Source of the DNA: Fimbriimonadaceae bacterium
GTDB taxonomy: Bacteria; Armatimonadota; Fimbriimonadia; Fimbriimonadales; Fimbriimonadaceae
DNA: 19,801 nt
Assembly: GCA_019454665.1 (NCBI GenBank)
Contig: JACFNW010000005.1
Span: forward strand, 1-19,801
Direction of reading: 5' to 3'
Part shown: in pieces, positions 6,093 through 14,734 of the stretch
Layout of the letters: each line of letters starts with the position of its first letter
Numbering within the stretch: the first letter of the stretch is position 1
Notes under the pieces: generated by a model
Database searches by the model: none
Seen by the model: only the letters and a program-made list of their open reading frames with translations
Told to the model about the DNA's origin: nothing
Program-made: the position numbers and the translations under genes

Positions 6093-7625
6093 TCACAAGG
6101 GGCGCCCATTTCCGTCGCCGCTCCAGCCTTTGAGCGCGGCGCGGACTTTCTCCACTCGGTCGGCCAGCGTCCGGTCTCGAACGCTCGACAGCAGAGATTC
6201 TGCCCGAGCCGTCTCGCCTTTCAGCGCAAAAACAATGGCTAAGTTGTAGGCGGCATCGTCGCGCAAGCCCTCGTCCTCGGGCCGAATCGCGACGAGCCGT
6301 TCGAGAGCCTCGAAGGCTTGATCCACGTCGGATTGCCTTCCCGATGCGGCCCTGAGAATCGAGTGCGCCAGCCTCAGACGGGCAGAGTCCGAATGGGCTG
6401 CGGCGGCAGCTGCAGCCTCGTCGGCCGCTTCCCGAAGGCGACCCGATTGGGCCAGCGACGCGATCCGCAACAAGCGCAGCGCCGCCGTGTTCGCTGCCGC
6501 CGGCCGTGCCGGAGACAACTGCTCCAAAGCGGCACCGAAGGCACCCTGCGCGTACAACATGCCGGCAAAGAACTCGTGCCAGACCGCATCCCGATTGCGA
6601 GCGTCGCTCGCGACCGACTCGAGCGCCGCCTGCGCTCCCGTCGGGTCGTTGTCTGCCAACCTGAGCATGGCGACCAATCGCCAAACCCGGTCTATGTCGC
6701 CACTCTTCAACAGGTCGCCGGCCAGCACGCGAAGGGCGGAGCGATCCTCCGGGGCGATGGCTCTGGCGAAGCGTTCGCGCGCCGACGGGACGACTAGCGA
6801 GGGATCGTTCGGATCGGCGTACCGCCGGGAGAGGCCGCCCAAGTAAACCGCAGCCGCCCGCGCGCGGAATGCCGTCGGACCCTTGGTCAGCAGGGCGATC
6901 TTGCGCGAATCTTCCAGCCACTGTCCAAGTTGGGTGCGACCGAGGACCAGGGTCGGCTCGCCGCCCGAACCCGCTTGCGCAGAGCCCAACGCCTCGACGA
7001 TCCGACGCCTTTCGACGACGGGGAGCAGATGATCGGGAGCCAAACGCGCCGCCGCGGTGCACTCGTTGACCGCTGATTCGAGCATGGCCCGAGCGGCTTG
7101 GTAGGCCAGCGACAACGCGTTGAGCCGGTCTCGGACGCTGAGATTGGGGTCGTCGAGCACCGCGCCGAAGGGTGCTCGCGCCTCCCACATGGCCTTTGCG
7201 CCGCGCAGGAGCGGCGACCAATAGGTTTGGCTACCGGATCGCACGGCGTTGGCCGCAGCGGCCTCGGCATCTTCGGGCATCCCGAGACGCCAGTAAGCGA
7301 GGGCAAGGCATCCATCCCGTTCGGTGCTCGCCGGTGCGGCGAGCAGCGCGCTCACCGCTCGATCGAACGCGGCTTCGGTGCGCTCGGGGGCGACCTCGGC
7401 CAGCAGCGCCGCATCCGTGTAGACCTCGGCGGCGCTCTTGGCCGTGGACTTGGCGTCCATGACTTCCAGTACCCAGAGGTCGTAGGCACGCCCGAACGTG
7501 GGGTCGAGGCGCGAGAACGAGAGATCGGGCCGCGGCGGAAGCAACAGCTCCTGCAGGGCGGCGCGGTTTTGCGCTGCCGCCAACGCGGAACCCAGCGCGA
7601 GAGTCAGTGCAAGCAGCGCTTTCAT
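6093..7625 (-). CDS. Secreted/periplasmic helical-repeat (TPR-like) protein
   Basis: 510 aa. An N-terminal signal peptide (MKALLALTLALGSALAAAQ, likely cut near 18-19) leads into an Ala/Leu/Arg-rich all-helical protein. Several segments have TPR spacing, such as LALAYWRLGMPEDAEAAAAN near 108-127, FAGMLYAQGAFGAALEQL in the second half and YNLAVIFALKGETARAESLL near the C-terminus. No catalytic motif is visible. TPR exoproteins usually serve as assembly or binding scaffolds, so an envelope role is inferred only. The ATG is supported by a TAGAAT box 6 bases upstream and by the signal peptide starting right there. It lies downstream of fucI on the same strand with an 88-base gap and its own -10 box, so it is probably transcribed separately. 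Confidence 0.82.
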   Translation of the reverse strand: MKALLALTLALGSALAAAQNRAALQELLLPPRPDLSFSRLDPTFGRAYDLWVLEVMDAKSTAKSAAEVYTDAALLAEVAPERTEAAFDRAVSALLAAPASTERDGCLALAYWRLGMPEDAEAAAANAVRSGSQTYWSPLLRGAKAMWEARAPFGAVLDDPNLSVRDRLNALSLAYQAARAMLESAVNECTAAARLAPDHLLPVVERRRIVEALGSAQAGSGGEPTLVLGRTQLGQWLEDSRKIALLTKGPTAFRARAAAVYLGGLSRRYADPNDPSLVVPSARERFARAIAPEDRSALRVLAGDLLKSGDIDRVWRLVAMLRLADNDPTGAQAALESVASDARNRDAVWHEFFAGMLYAQGAFGAALEQLSPARPAAANTAALRLLRIASLAQSGRLREAADEAAAAAAAHSDSARLRLAHSILRAASGRQSDVDQAFEALERLVAIRPEDEGLRDDAAYNLAIVFALKGETARAESLLSSVRDRTLADRVEKVRAALKGWSGDGNGRPL

Positions 7626-7631
7626 GCGCTC

Positions 7632-7637
7632 ATTCTA
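7632..7637 (-). promoter_or_regulatory. -10 box TAGAAT for the secreted TPR-like gene
   Basis: On the minus strand TAGAAT is followed by 6 bases and the ATG at 7625. The sequence TAGAATGAGCGC-ATG closely resembles that before the gene at 101 (TAGAATGAGCGCC-ATG). No -35 box or Shine-Dalgarno site is evident. Confidence 0.55.
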
Positions 7638-7713
7638 CGCAACGGGGCGGGTCCCCATCGGGCATTGGAAACGCCGCCCGCGTACAGGGCGACCGGGGAA
7701 GCAGCTCCCACGG

Positions 7714-9501
7714 CTACCCGTAGAGCGGGCCGTAGGCAGCGCAGGCGCGGTAGTCGGCGTCCTGCAACTCCATCGCCCCAAACCGTGCCCACGAGGCCGG
7801 GCGAAACACGTCGCCCTCGTCCACGTTGTGCATGTCCACAGGGATGCGCAGCATCGAGGCCATCGTGATCAGGTCCGCGCCGAGGTGCCCGTAGGCGATC
7901 GCGCCGTGGTTGGCGCCCCAGTGGTTCATCACGGTGTACACGTCCCGGAACGCCCCGGCACCAGTCGTTCGGGGAACGAACCGTGTCGTCGGCCACGTGG
8001 GGTTCGTCCGGGCGTCCAACGCGTCGTGCACGTGTTCTGGCAGGTCCACCGTCCACCCCTCGGCGATCTGCAACACCGGTCCAATCGGGTCCACCAGGTT
8101 CAACCGGAACATGGTCACCGGCATACCCCCGCGCGTGGTGAAGTCCGTGGACCAGCCGCCACCGGGGAAGTACTCGAGAATCGAAGGGCACCAAAGCGTC
8201 GCATCCAAGCACGCGTCCGCCTCCTGATCGGTGATCTCCCACCAGGGCTTCACCGCAGGCTGGCCCTTGCGCGTCTGCTCGCCCGACCAGTCCAGCGCCG
8301 AGGGCCCCGAGTTGATCAGATGCAAAAACCCTTCGGACGCCAAACCATTCGGAGTCCAGCCCGTCACGCGCTGAACCGCCTCGGGACTCCAGTAGGTGCG
8401 GACGTCGGAGAACAACTGCGCCCCACCGGTGAGTAGGTGACCGAACAACATGGAAGCACCGTTCATCGCGTCGTTCTCGGTGGCGACCACATAAGGCTGG
8501 CGGATGCCGTTCCAATCGAACGAGGAGCAGAGGATGGCCTCCAGAAAGTCGCCGTTGGGCAGGTGGTCGGTCCACTGCCGTTGGCCTTGAAACCCGCCCG
8601 CGAGGGCGTTGTGCCCGCGTGCCTCTTCCTTGAAGCCTTTGTCGGCCAGTCGCGGGTTGCCCACCATCAGGTCCCGAGCGATCAATGCCATCATCACGGA
8701 GCGTTCCCAGTCGAGGTCCTTCTCGTCGCGGGTGCGCGGCCGGTCGTTCGGGTCTTGGCCCTCCTTGCACCGCTCTCGAACCCACAGTAGGGCACGGTCG
8801 TACTCTTCCTCGTCGAAGATGCGCCGGTCCATGCGCCGGACGAACTCGGTCATGTCCACCGTCTCGACGCGCATGCCGAGGTACTTCTGGAAGAACGGCT
8901 GGTCTACGATCGAGCCCGCGATGCCCATGCTGACGCCGCCCATCGCCATGTAGGCGGTACCGCGCATTGTGCTGGCCGCGACCGCCGTTCGCCCGAAGCG
9001 GAGCAGCTTCTCTCGCACGTCTTCGGGGATCGAGGTGTCGCCCGAATCCTGCACGTCGCGTCCGTAGATGCCAAAGCAGGGGAGCCCTTTCTGGCTGTGT
9101 CCGGCCAGCGTGGCCGCCAGGTAGACGGCGCCGGGTCGCTCGGTGCCGTTGAACCCCCAGATCGCCTTCAGCGTCATGGGGTCCTGATCCATCGTCTCGG
9201 AGCCGTAGCACCAGCACGGGGTGACCGTCAGCGTGGCGCGCACGTTGTGCTTCGCGAACTTGTCCGCGCAGGCGGCGGCTTCGGCAAACCCACCGATCGG
9301 CGTGTCGGCGATGACGCACTCGACGGGCAGGCCGCACGCGTGGCGCAGGTTCCCGGACAGGAGCTCCGCAGCCGCCCGTGCCATGGCCATCGTCGGCCCT
9401 TCGAGCGATTCGCGGACGCCACCGTAGCGACCGTCGATGGTGGGGCGGATGCCGATGCGCGGGAGTTCGGTCTGCAGGCGGTTGCCGGCTGGGCTGGACA
9501 T
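7714..9501 (-). CDS. fucI: L-fucose isomerase
   Basis: 595 aa, full length for FucI. It converts L-fucose to L-fuculose in the cytosol with a Mn2+ centre, and the family also accepts D-arabinose. The N-terminal domain starts with [12 protein letters not shown] (14-25). The substrate region is highly conserved: [19 protein letters not shown] (306-324) and SSFDWNG-x8-ATEND, giving the catalytic/metal Glu near 321 and Asp near 344. NHWGANHGA near 526-534 carries the third metal ligand (His532), and [14 protein letters not shown] (368-381) is also typical. No fucK, fucA or sugar transporter lies nearby, so the pathway genes must be elsewhere or the enzyme works alone. It is divergent from ispH with 79 bases between starts. 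The ATG at 9501 gives the family N-terminus; no good Shine-Dalgarno site is visible. Confidence 0.96.
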   Translation of the reverse strand: MSSPAGNRLQTELPRIGIRPTIDGRYGGVRESLEGPTMAMARAAAELLSGNLRHACGLPVECVIADTPIGGFAEAAACADKFAKHNVRATLTVTPCWCYGSETMDQDPMTLKAIWGFNGTERPGAVYLAATLAGHSQKGLPCFGIYGRDVQDSGDTSIPEDVREKLLRFGRTAVAASTMRGTAYMAMGGVSMGIAGSIVDQPFFQKYLGMRVETVDMTEFVRRMDRRIFDEEEYDRALLWVRERCKEGQDPNDRPRTRDEKDLDWERSVMMALIARDLMVGNPRLADKGFKEEARGHNALAGGFQGQRQWTDHLPNGDFLEAILCSSFDWNGIRQPYVVATENDAMNGASMLFGHLLTGGAQLFSDVRTYWSPEAVQRVTGWTPNGLASEGFLHLINSGPSALDWSGEQTRKGQPAVKPWWEITDQEADACLDATLWCPSILEYFPGGGWSTDFTTRGGMPVTMFRLNLVDPIGPVLQIAEGWTVDLPEHVHDALDARTNPTWPTTRFVPRTTGAGAFRDVYTVMNHWGANHGAIAYGHLGADLITMASMLRIPVDMHNVDEGDVFRPASWARFGAMELQDADYRACAAYGPLYG

Positions 9502-9566
9502 GGGTCTCTGTTCGCCGCCCGCCCGCCGATTCCTACTCGGTCACGGTGGTTCGGCGCGCAAAGCCG

Positions 9567-9572
9567 TACAAT
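9567..9572 (+). promoter_or_regulatory. -10 box TACAAT for ispH
   Basis: TACAAT lies 8 bases before the GTG at 9581. An AGGAG also lies between box and start, only 3 bases from the GTG, so a very short leader with a weakly placed ribosome site is an alternative to a leaderless start. Confidence 0.55.
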
Positions 9573-9580
9573 AGGAGCCC

Positions 9581-10528
9581 GTGCAACGAATCGTGCTCGC
9601 CGCCCCGAGGGGCTTTTGCGCTGGTGTGGCCTATGCCATCGAAGTCGTGGACCTCGCGCTTCGATCCTATGGCACGCCGCTCTACGTGCGCCATGCGATC
9701 GTCCACAACGAGTGGGTGGTCCGCAGTTTCGAGGCGCGCGGCGCGATCTTCGTGGAGGACATCGCCGACATCCCCGAAGGTTCGACCGTGGTGTTCTCGG
9801 CGCACGGGGTGTCGCCAACCGTCCGCAAGGAAGCTCTGGACCGGGGGCTGCGCGTGATTGATGCGACGTGCCCGCTGGTGACCAAAGTCCACAACGAGGC
9901 CAAACGGTTCGCCGCCAAGGGCTTCCACATGGTCTACATCGGCCACGCGGGCCACGTCGAAGCCGAAGGCACCATGGGCGAGGCGCCAGACCGCATGACC
10001 CTGGTCGAAACCCCCGAGCAGGCAGAGACGCTCGAACTGCCGCCGCACGATCAACTGGCCGTGGTGACCCAAACCACGTTGAGCGTGGACGAAGTCGGGC
10101 GGATCATCGAGGTGCTGCGCCGACGCTTCCCGCACATGCAGACCCCGAACAAAGAGGACATCTGCTACGCCACCACCAACCGCCAACAGGCCGTCCGCGC
10201 GCTGGCGGATCAGTGCGATCTCGTGCTGGTGGTCGGGTCGAAGACGAGTTCCAACAGCAACCGCCTGCGCGAGGTGGCCGAGACCCTGGGCGTCGAATCC
10301 CACCTGCTGATGGGCGCGGACGAGGTTCAGCCAAACTGGCGAACGGACTACCCCGTGATCGGCATCACGTCCGGGGCAAGCACGCCCGAGGCGCTCGTGG
10401 AGGAAGTCATCGGCGCCTTGATCGAAGGGAATCCAGAAGTGCCCGTCACGGTGCTGGAGACCATCCGCGAGGACGTCCACTTCATGCCGCATCGCGACCT
10501 GATCCAGTTGGCGATGGCGGCGGGCTAG
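9581..10528 (+). CDS. ispH: 4-hydroxy-3-methylbut-2-enyl diphosphate reductase IspH
   Basis: 315 aa. Last enzyme of the MEP pathway, an Fe-S reductase making IPP and DMAPP in the cytosol. The three cluster cysteines are present: Cys13 (APRGFCAG), Cys97 (DATCPLV) and Cys195 (DICYATTNRQ). Active-site histidines are in VRHAIVHNEW (His42), VFSAHGVS (His75) and IGHAGHVEAEGTMG (His125, Glu127). GSKTSSNSNRL and GITSGASTPE complete the fold. In the third block the usual GHPE reads GHVE, an odd Pro-to-Val change beside the catalytic Glu. The GTG start places GFCAG at the normal distance from the N-terminus. The TAG stop forms a CTAG shared with the stop of the convergent gene, so no space is left for a terminator. 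Confidence 0.97.
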   Translation: MQRIVLAAPRGFCAGVAYAIEVVDLALRSYGTPLYVRHAIVHNEWVVRSFEARGAIFVEDIADIPEGSTVVFSAHGVSPTVRKEALDRGLRVIDATCPLVTKVHNEAKRFAAKGFHMVYIGHAGHVEAEGTMGEAPDRMTLVETPEQAETLELPPHDQLAVVTQTTLSVDEVGRIIEVLRRRFPHMQTPNKEDICYATTNRQQAVRALADQCDLVLVVGSKTSSNSNRLREVAETLGVESHLLMGADEVQPNWRTDYPVIGITSGASTPEALVEEVIGALIEGNPEVPVTVLETIREDVHFMPHRDLIQLAMAAG

Positions 10529-11457
10529 CGCGGGCGACCCAGCAGCATGTAGAGCGGCACCATCAACCACGCCGCCACGCCGCAACCCGCGCACGCGAAC
10601 AGCGTCGCCGCCATTTGGACCATGGACCAGCCCGGGCGCGCGGCGCGGTCGCGCACGTCCACCGTCACCCAGAACAGCGAGGCGAAGCTAAGCACGATCA
10701 GCAGGAAGGAGACCTGAGGGAACCAGGAAGGTTGAGATGCCTGGCTGCGCTCGGCGTTCGCCATCATTTCGCCAAAGCCCATGTTCGGGTTCTCCGCGAG
10801 CATGGCCGCCGCCGCTTGAAACGAGTAGACGATCACGGGCACCTGCAACGCCAGACCGCCGATGGCGATCGCCCATCCCGCGATGGTCCAACCCCGTCCA
10901 AGGCGCGGACGCAAGGGCCGAACACCCTCGGCGACCAATCCGCCCGTCATGGGCGCTTCTGTGCGGGGCCTCGTGCGCCGCTCGCTCTGACCGTCTTGGG
11001 GCCAAGGTTCCTGTTCTTCGGGTACTCGCGGGCGGTGCGCTTCGGGCTCGGATGTCTGCGGCTCGGGCGCGGGCTCTTCGGCGACGGACGCCTCGCGGAT
11101 CCATTCGATGAGGTCGTGCGTCGCCTGATGGTGCATGTCGAGCGCGAGCGCCCGCTTGGCGTACTCCGAGGCCAGCTCGAAATCGTCGCGTTGGGCGTAG
11201 TGGACGGCCAGGTTGTAGAACGCCCGCTGGTGGTCGGGGTCGAGCCGCAACGCCTCGAAGAACGCCCGCTCGGCATCGCGGCCGTGGCCGGTTTGCGAAA
11301 GGCAGATGCCCAGCAGAACGTGCAGGGAGGGGTCGGACGGCTCGGCGGACAGCAAATCGCGCGCCATCTCGAGCGCTTCTTCGAAGCGCTCCTCGCCGAC
11401 GAGGGCGAACGCTTCCTCTCGCGTCGGGCGCTTAGCGTCCTCGCCGAACAGATCCAT
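10525..11457 (-). CDS. TPR-domain protein with C-terminal membrane helices
   Basis: 310 aa. Residues 12-112 form about three TPR units, for example LLGICLSQTGHGRDAERAFF and YNLAVHYAQRDDFELASEYA. A disordered acidic/proline-rich linker (about 122-185) leads to three membrane segments near 190-211, 247-266 and 278-305. There is no signal peptide, so the TPR part is probably cytoplasmic and tethered to the inner membrane. The final cysteines (ACAGCG) lie inside the last helix. No enzyme motif is seen and the function is unknown; a scaffold or assembly role is typical of TPR proteins but not demonstrated. A TACCTT box lies 6 bases before the ATG. It is divergent from the amidohydrolase gene (46 bases) and convergent with ispH. 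Confidence 0.8.
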   Translation of the reverse strand: MDLFGEDAKRPTREEAFALVGEERFEEALEMARDLLSAEPSDPSLHVLLGICLSQTGHGRDAERAFFEALRLDPDHQRAFYNLAVHYAQRDDFELASEYAKRALALDMHHQATHDLIEWIREASVAEEPAPEPQTSEPEAHRPRVPEEQEPWPQDGQSERRTRPRTEAPMTGGLVAEGVRPLRPRLGRGWTIAGWAIAIGGLALQVPVIVYSFQAAAAMLAENPNMGFGEMMANAERSQASQPSWFPQVSFLLIVLSFASLFWVTVDVRDRAARPGWSMVQMAATLFACAGCGVAAWLMVPLYMLLGRPR

Positions 11458-11463
11458 GGTCTG

Positions 11464-11469
11464 AAGGTA
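11464..11469 (-). promoter_or_regulatory. -10-like box TACCTT for the TPR/membrane gene
   Basis: On the minus strand TACCTT lies 6 bases before the ATG at 11457. It is a weaker match than the other boxes, and the assignment rests mainly on the identical spacing. Confidence 0.35.
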
Positions 11470-11490
11470 CCCGCTCGGGGCTCCGACCAG

Positions 11491-11496
11491 TAAACT
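11491..11496 (+). promoter_or_regulatory. -10 box TAAACT for the amidohydrolase gene
   Basis: TAAACT lies 7 bases before the GTG at 11504, the same hexamer and spacing as at ispA. It supports the unusually late GTG start of the enzyme. Confidence 0.5.
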
Positions 11497-11503
11497 CGGC
11501 GGC

Positions 11504-12760
11504 GTGTCGTCCTACGTCGAGAACCACTGCCACATCCTGCCCACGGGCATGAACCTGCACGACCTGTTCCTGGGCGAAACGTCCAGCAGAGAGGGCGTCC
11601 TCGCTTTGGTGGCCGCTCGCCACGCCGAACTCGATCCCGGTCTGTGGCTTCACGCCGTCCACTACGACCAAAACCGCTTCGCGGACGGGGTCCACCTGAC
11701 GAGGCGGGAACTCGACGCCATCTCTTCCGATCGCCCCATCCTTCTGCGGCACCAGAGCGGACATGCCAGCGTGGCCAACTCCGCAGCGCTGAGGGCAGCC
11801 GGAATCCGAGAGGACGAGCCGAACCCCGGCGGCGGCGAGTTCGTGCGCGACGAGACGGGCTGGATGACCGGCGTGTTGCTCGAAGACGCCCACGACCGCG
11901 TGACCCAAGCCAAACCCAGGCCCACGCGCGAGCAGATGGTGGACATGATCCTGACCGCTTGCGAGAGCATGGCCGGCTACGGGATTTCGGCGGCCTGCGA
12001 CATGATGACGGGCTTCTACGACTTGGAGGACGAGCTGTGGGCGTACCGCACGGCCTCCGAAAGGGGGTGCAAAGTTTCCCTGCACCTCTACCTGCAATGG
12101 GCCACGGTGTTCGGCCCTCGCGCCATGACGCCCGAGCAGCTCGAGGAGCACGTCGCCCAAATGGACCCGGCCCGATGCCGTGTGGCGGGCATCAAGATCT
12201 TTGCAGATGGAGCGATTTCGGCCGCCACCGCAGCCACCTACGACCCCTATCCGAACGGGGGCACGGGCCAACTGATCTACTCGCGCGAGCGGCTGCACTC
12301 GATGGTCAAGACCGCTCACGACGCGGGGTACCAGATCGCCACGCATGCGATCGGCGACCGAGCCGTGGACGAAGTGATGGACGCCTACGAAGCGGCGGGC
12401 GATGCCTCGCGCCACCGCATCGAACACGCCACGATGCTCAGCGACGCCCAGATCGAGCGGCTGGCCCGAATAGGGTGCTTCGTGACCATGCAGCCCGAGT
12501 TCCTGGTGGCGTTCGGCCCCAGCTACCGCCGCCAACTCGGCGACGAGCGCACCTCGAAACTCAAGCGGTACCGCAGCGCGCTCGACGGCGGCGTGAAGTT
12601 GAGCCTGAGTTCGGATCGGCCGATCGTCTCCGGCGACCCGCTGATCGGCGTGCGAGCCGCCGCGAAACGGCCCGATGGCTTCGACCCGAGCGAGAACCTG
12701 ACGATTGTCGAAGCCGTGGACCTGTACTCGGCGACAGCCGCGTTGGCGTTCCTACCCTAG
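11504..12760 (+). CDS. Amidohydrolase-superfamily metal hydrolase (YtcJ/Amidohydro_3-like), barrel only
   Basis: 418 aa. Metal ligands of the amidohydrolase barrel are in order: HxH at His8/His10 (ENHCHILP), the probably carboxylated Lys231 (GIKIFADGA), His281 (ATHAIGDRAVDE), His308 (HRIEHATM) and Asp371 (LSSDRPIVSGDP). Spacing and motifs match YtcJ-type proteins, which hydrolyse amide, ester or cyclic substrates; the substrate is unknown. Unlike usual members of about 500 aa or more, the protein starts at the first barrel strand and ends at LYSATAALAFLP, so both flanks of the beta-sandwich domain are missing. An in-frame TGA at 11462-11464 blocks a longer N-terminus, and a TAAACT box supports GTG 11504. 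The 3' end overlaps rdgB by 9 bases in convergent orientation. It is either a compact variant or a degraded gene with an intact barrel. Confidence 0.85.
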   Translation: MSSYVENHCHILPTGMNLHDLFLGETSSREGVLALVAARHAELDPGLWLHAVHYDQNRFADGVHLTRRELDAISSDRPILLRHQSGHASVANSAALRAAGIREDEPNPGGGEFVRDETGWMTGVLLEDAHDRVTQAKPRPTREQMVDMILTACESMAGYGISAACDMMTGFYDLEDELWAYRTASERGCKVSLHLYLQWATVFGPRAMTPEQLEEHVAQMDPARCRVAGIKIFADGAISAATAATYDPYPNGGTGQLIYSRERLHSMVKTAHDAGYQIATHAIGDRAVDEVMDAYEAAGDASRHRIEHATMLSDAQIERLARIGCFVTMQPEFLVAFGPSYRRQLGDERTSKLKRYRSALDGGVKLSLSSDRPIVSGDPLIGVRAAAKRPDGFDPSENLTIVEAVDLYSATAALAFLP

Positions 12761-13369
12761 CCTTCGGACAGCAAGTCCCTGCAGCCGTTCCGCCACGAGG
12801 CGCAGGACCTTGCCCCGGTGACTGATCGCGTGCTTCTGCTCGGGGCTGAGGTCGGCCATGGTGCATCCCAACTCGGGCAGCCAGAAGATCGGATCGTAGC
12901 CAAAGCCCCCCGCGCCGCTGGGTTCGTGGGCGATGCGACCCTCGCATGTCGCTTCGAAGATCTCGGTCGCTTCGCCGGGACGCGCGAACGCGACGCAGCA
13001 TCGAAACCGCGCGGTCCGCTGGTCCTCGGGGAGGTCTCGCAGTCGGTCGAGGATGCGGCGCATCTTCTCCGGGAAGGGCGTCTCCTCGCCCGCGAACCGC
13101 TTCGAGTAGAGTCCCGGCTCGCCGCCCATCGCGTCCACTTCGAGCCCGGCGTCGTCGGCAAGGCACCACTCGCCGGTCAGCGAGCACGCGTGCTCGGCCT
13201 TGATCGCGGCGTTCTCGGCGTAGGTCGTGCCCATCTCCTCGGGTTCGGGCACGTGGGGGTAATCGGCCAGCGTCAGCCACGTATGACCGGGCACGGTATC
13301 GCCGAGAATGGTGAGCATCTCGCCGGCTTTCTTCACGTTGTGCGTGGCGATGACGAAGGTCCGACCCAT
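12752..13369 (-). CDS. rdgB: dITP/XTP pyrophosphatase (RdgB/HAM1 family)
   Basis: 205 aa, the normal length. It hydrolyses non-canonical purine triphosphates such as dITP and XTP to monophosphates and cleans the nucleotide pool. Family motifs: ATHNVKKAGE (8-17, nucleotide-binding Asn11/Lys14), TYAENAAIKA (49-58), LADDAGLEVDAMGGEPGLYS (70-89, catalytic Asp72/Asp73), GFGYDPIF (155-162) and ISHRGKVL (182-189). The start at 13369 is preferred over an in-frame ATG at 13396 because the family begins right at this methionine and a CAGAAT box sits 8 bases upstream. It is divergent from the pilC-like gene. The C-terminus overlaps the convergent amidohydrolase gene. Confidence 0.95.
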   Translation of the reverse strand: MGRTFVIATHNVKKAGEMLTILGDTVPGHTWLTLADYPHVPEPEEMGTTYAENAAIKAEHACSLTGEWCLADDAGLEVDAMGGEPGLYSKRFAGEETPFPEKMRRILDRLRDLPEDQRTARFRCCVAFARPGEATEIFEATCEGRIAHEPSGAGGFGYDPIFWLPELGCTMADLSPEQKHAISHRGKVLRLVAERLQGLAVRRLG

Positions 13370-13377
13370 GGTCCGAC

Positions 13378-13383
13378 ATTCTG
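13378..13383 (-). promoter_or_regulatory. -10-like box CAGAAT for rdgB
   Basis: On the minus strand CAGAAT lies 8 bases before the ATG at 13369. It matches the TANAAT pattern except at the first base and helps choose this start over the upstream ATG. Confidence 0.4.
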
Positions 13384-13437
13384 GCACCGCCGACATTCGC
13401 CAAACCGGAACACTTCATTGCTCGCACCCGTAGGCAA

Positions 13438-13453
13438 TAATCAGATTCAGGAG
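13438..13453 (+). promoter_or_regulatory. -10-like box and Shine-Dalgarno site of the pilC-like gene
   Basis: TAATCA at 13438-13443 could be a -10 box. AGGAG at 13449-13453 lies 6 bases before the ATG at 13460. This is one of few genes here with a well-placed ribosome-binding site, in contrast to the leaderless-type starts. Confidence 0.45.
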
Positions 13454-13459
13454 TCAGCG

Positions 13460-14734
13460 ATGGCCATTTTCGAGTACAGAGCGACGGATACGAACGGGCG
13501 GCGCGTGGCCGGGACGATGGTCGGCTCGACCTTTGCCGATGCAGCCCAAGCCCTGCAGACGCGGGGCCTGAACGTCGAGCATCTGGCGCCCGCCGGGGTG
13601 TCGCACGACCCCATCGCGCCTCCGGCGACCCGACCCCAGACGGTTGCATCTGCTTCGACCGATCCGGGCCCCGTGATGGCGGACAAGACTCGGATGGCCC
13701 GGGTGCAAACGGCCATCGGCTATGGCGGCGTCCCGCTGGAGAAACTGATGATCTTCTTCCGGCAGTTGGCCAGCATGATCCACGCGGGCGTGCCGATCGT
13801 GCAGACGCTCTCCACGCTCTCGGGCCAAGCACGCAACCCCAAGCTCGAACGCATCCTCATCGAGGCCGCCAACGGCGCCAAAATCGGGCAGCCGATGAGC
13901 GAGACGTTCCGCAAGTACCCCGAGGTGTTTACACCCCTGATGACCTCGATGGTGATCGCTGGCGAGAAGGGCGGCTTCTTGGACACCACGTGCAAGAACC
14001 TCTCGCAGTATCTGGAACGCGAGGTCAACCTGCGCAACCTCTACAAGCGGCTAACGTTCATGCCTAAGCTCCAGATACTCGCTTCGATGGCGATTATTGT
14101 GGTGGCAAATGGCATTATCGCGGGCATTCCGGGAGCCGACAAATCGTTTCTGCTCTCTTCCCCGTTGACCACGATTTCCACCTGGTACTGGCTTGGCCCG
14201 CTGTTGCTCTTCATCGCATGGTTTTGGCACTTTGGCCTCAACATGGAGCGTATTCGGATCTTCTGGGACATGGTCAAGATCCGCACACCCTATATCGGCG
14301 GCATCAACCAACGCATGGCGATGGCACGGTTTGGCCGCGCTTTCGGCGCACTCTTCGAGGGCGGCGTTCCGTTGCCTACGGCCTACGAACAAGCGTGTGA
14401 AGCGTGTGGCAACGCGTACGTCCAAGACCGCATATTCCCTGCGATCGAGCAACTCAAGTCGGGCAAGAGTTTCACCGACGCCATCTCCGAAACCGGAGCG
14501 TTCTCCCAGATCGTCGTGGACATGGCGCGAACCGGCGAGTTCTCCGGACGGCTGGCTTCCAGCTTGGAGGACATGGCTCGGTATTACGAAGACGAAGCCG
14601 AAACTCAACAAACCAAGTTGGCCATTGTGACCGGATTGGTGGCCTTTTTCATCGTCGCGATTTACATCGGTTCGATCATTTTCAACTTCTACGGTGGAAT
14701 GGCCAGCCGATACTCCGACGCGCTTGTTCCATGA
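13460..14734 (+). CDS. pilC: Type II secretion/type IV pilus inner-membrane protein, PilC/GspF family
   Basis: 424 aa. The N-terminus (MAIFEYRATDTNGRRVAGTM) is the short conserved head of PilC/GspF proteins. A Pro/Ala/Thr-rich linker (44-78) precedes two T2SSF domains: about 97-220 (IFFRQLASMIHAGVPIVQTL, later VIAGEKGGFLDTT) and the last third of the protein (RFGRAFGALFEGGVPLPTAY, then MARTGEFSGRLASSLEDMA). Three hydrophobic stretches lie after domain 1 and at the C-terminus (KLAIVTGLVAFFIVAIYIGS). The family forms the inner-membrane platform that couples the assembly ATPase to pilin polymerisation. No pilB, pilT or pilin gene is in the window, so it is separated from its partners. The ATG at 13460 is chosen over an earlier frame-open start because of the AGGAG site and the family N-terminus. 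Its stop overlaps the next gene by 4 bases. Confidence 0.93.
   Translation: MAIFEYRATDTNGRRVAGTMVGSTFADAAQALQTRGLNVEHLAPAGVSHDPIAPPATRPQTVASASTDPGPVMADKTRMARVQTAIGYGGVPLEKLMIFFRQLASMIHAGVPIVQTLSTLSGQARNPKLERILIEAANGAKIGQPMSETFRKYPEVFTPLMTSMVIAGEKGGFLDTTCKNLSQYLEREVNLRNLYKRLTFMPKLQILASMAIIVVANGIIAGIPGADKSFLLSSPLTTISTWYWLGPLLLFIAWFWHFGLNMERIRIFWDMVKIRTPYIGGINQRMAMARFGRAFGALFEGGVPLPTAYEQACEACGNAYVQDRIFPAIEQLKSGKSFTDAISETGAFSQIVVDMARTGEFSGRLASSLEDMARYYEDEAETQQTKLAIVTGLVAFFIVAIYIGSIIFNFYGGMASRYSDALVP

Noticed and set aside
5614..7221. 535-residue minus-strand frame over ispA and the TPR-like gene
   Set aside because: Arg/Ser/Gly-rich shadow that runs through the palindromic repeats.
7622..9337. 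571-residue minus-strand frame inside fucI
   Set aside because: Out-of-frame shadow of fucI, which has intact catalytic motifs in the other frame.
9868..11493. 541-residue plus-strand frame over ispH and the TPR/membrane gene
   Set aside because: Shadow frame; the first part is out-of-frame ispH and the second part is antisense to the TPR gene.
12561..13832. 423-residue minus-strand frame over rdgB
   Set aside because: Arg/Ser/Pro-rich frame-shifted shadow; rdgB motifs lie in a different frame.
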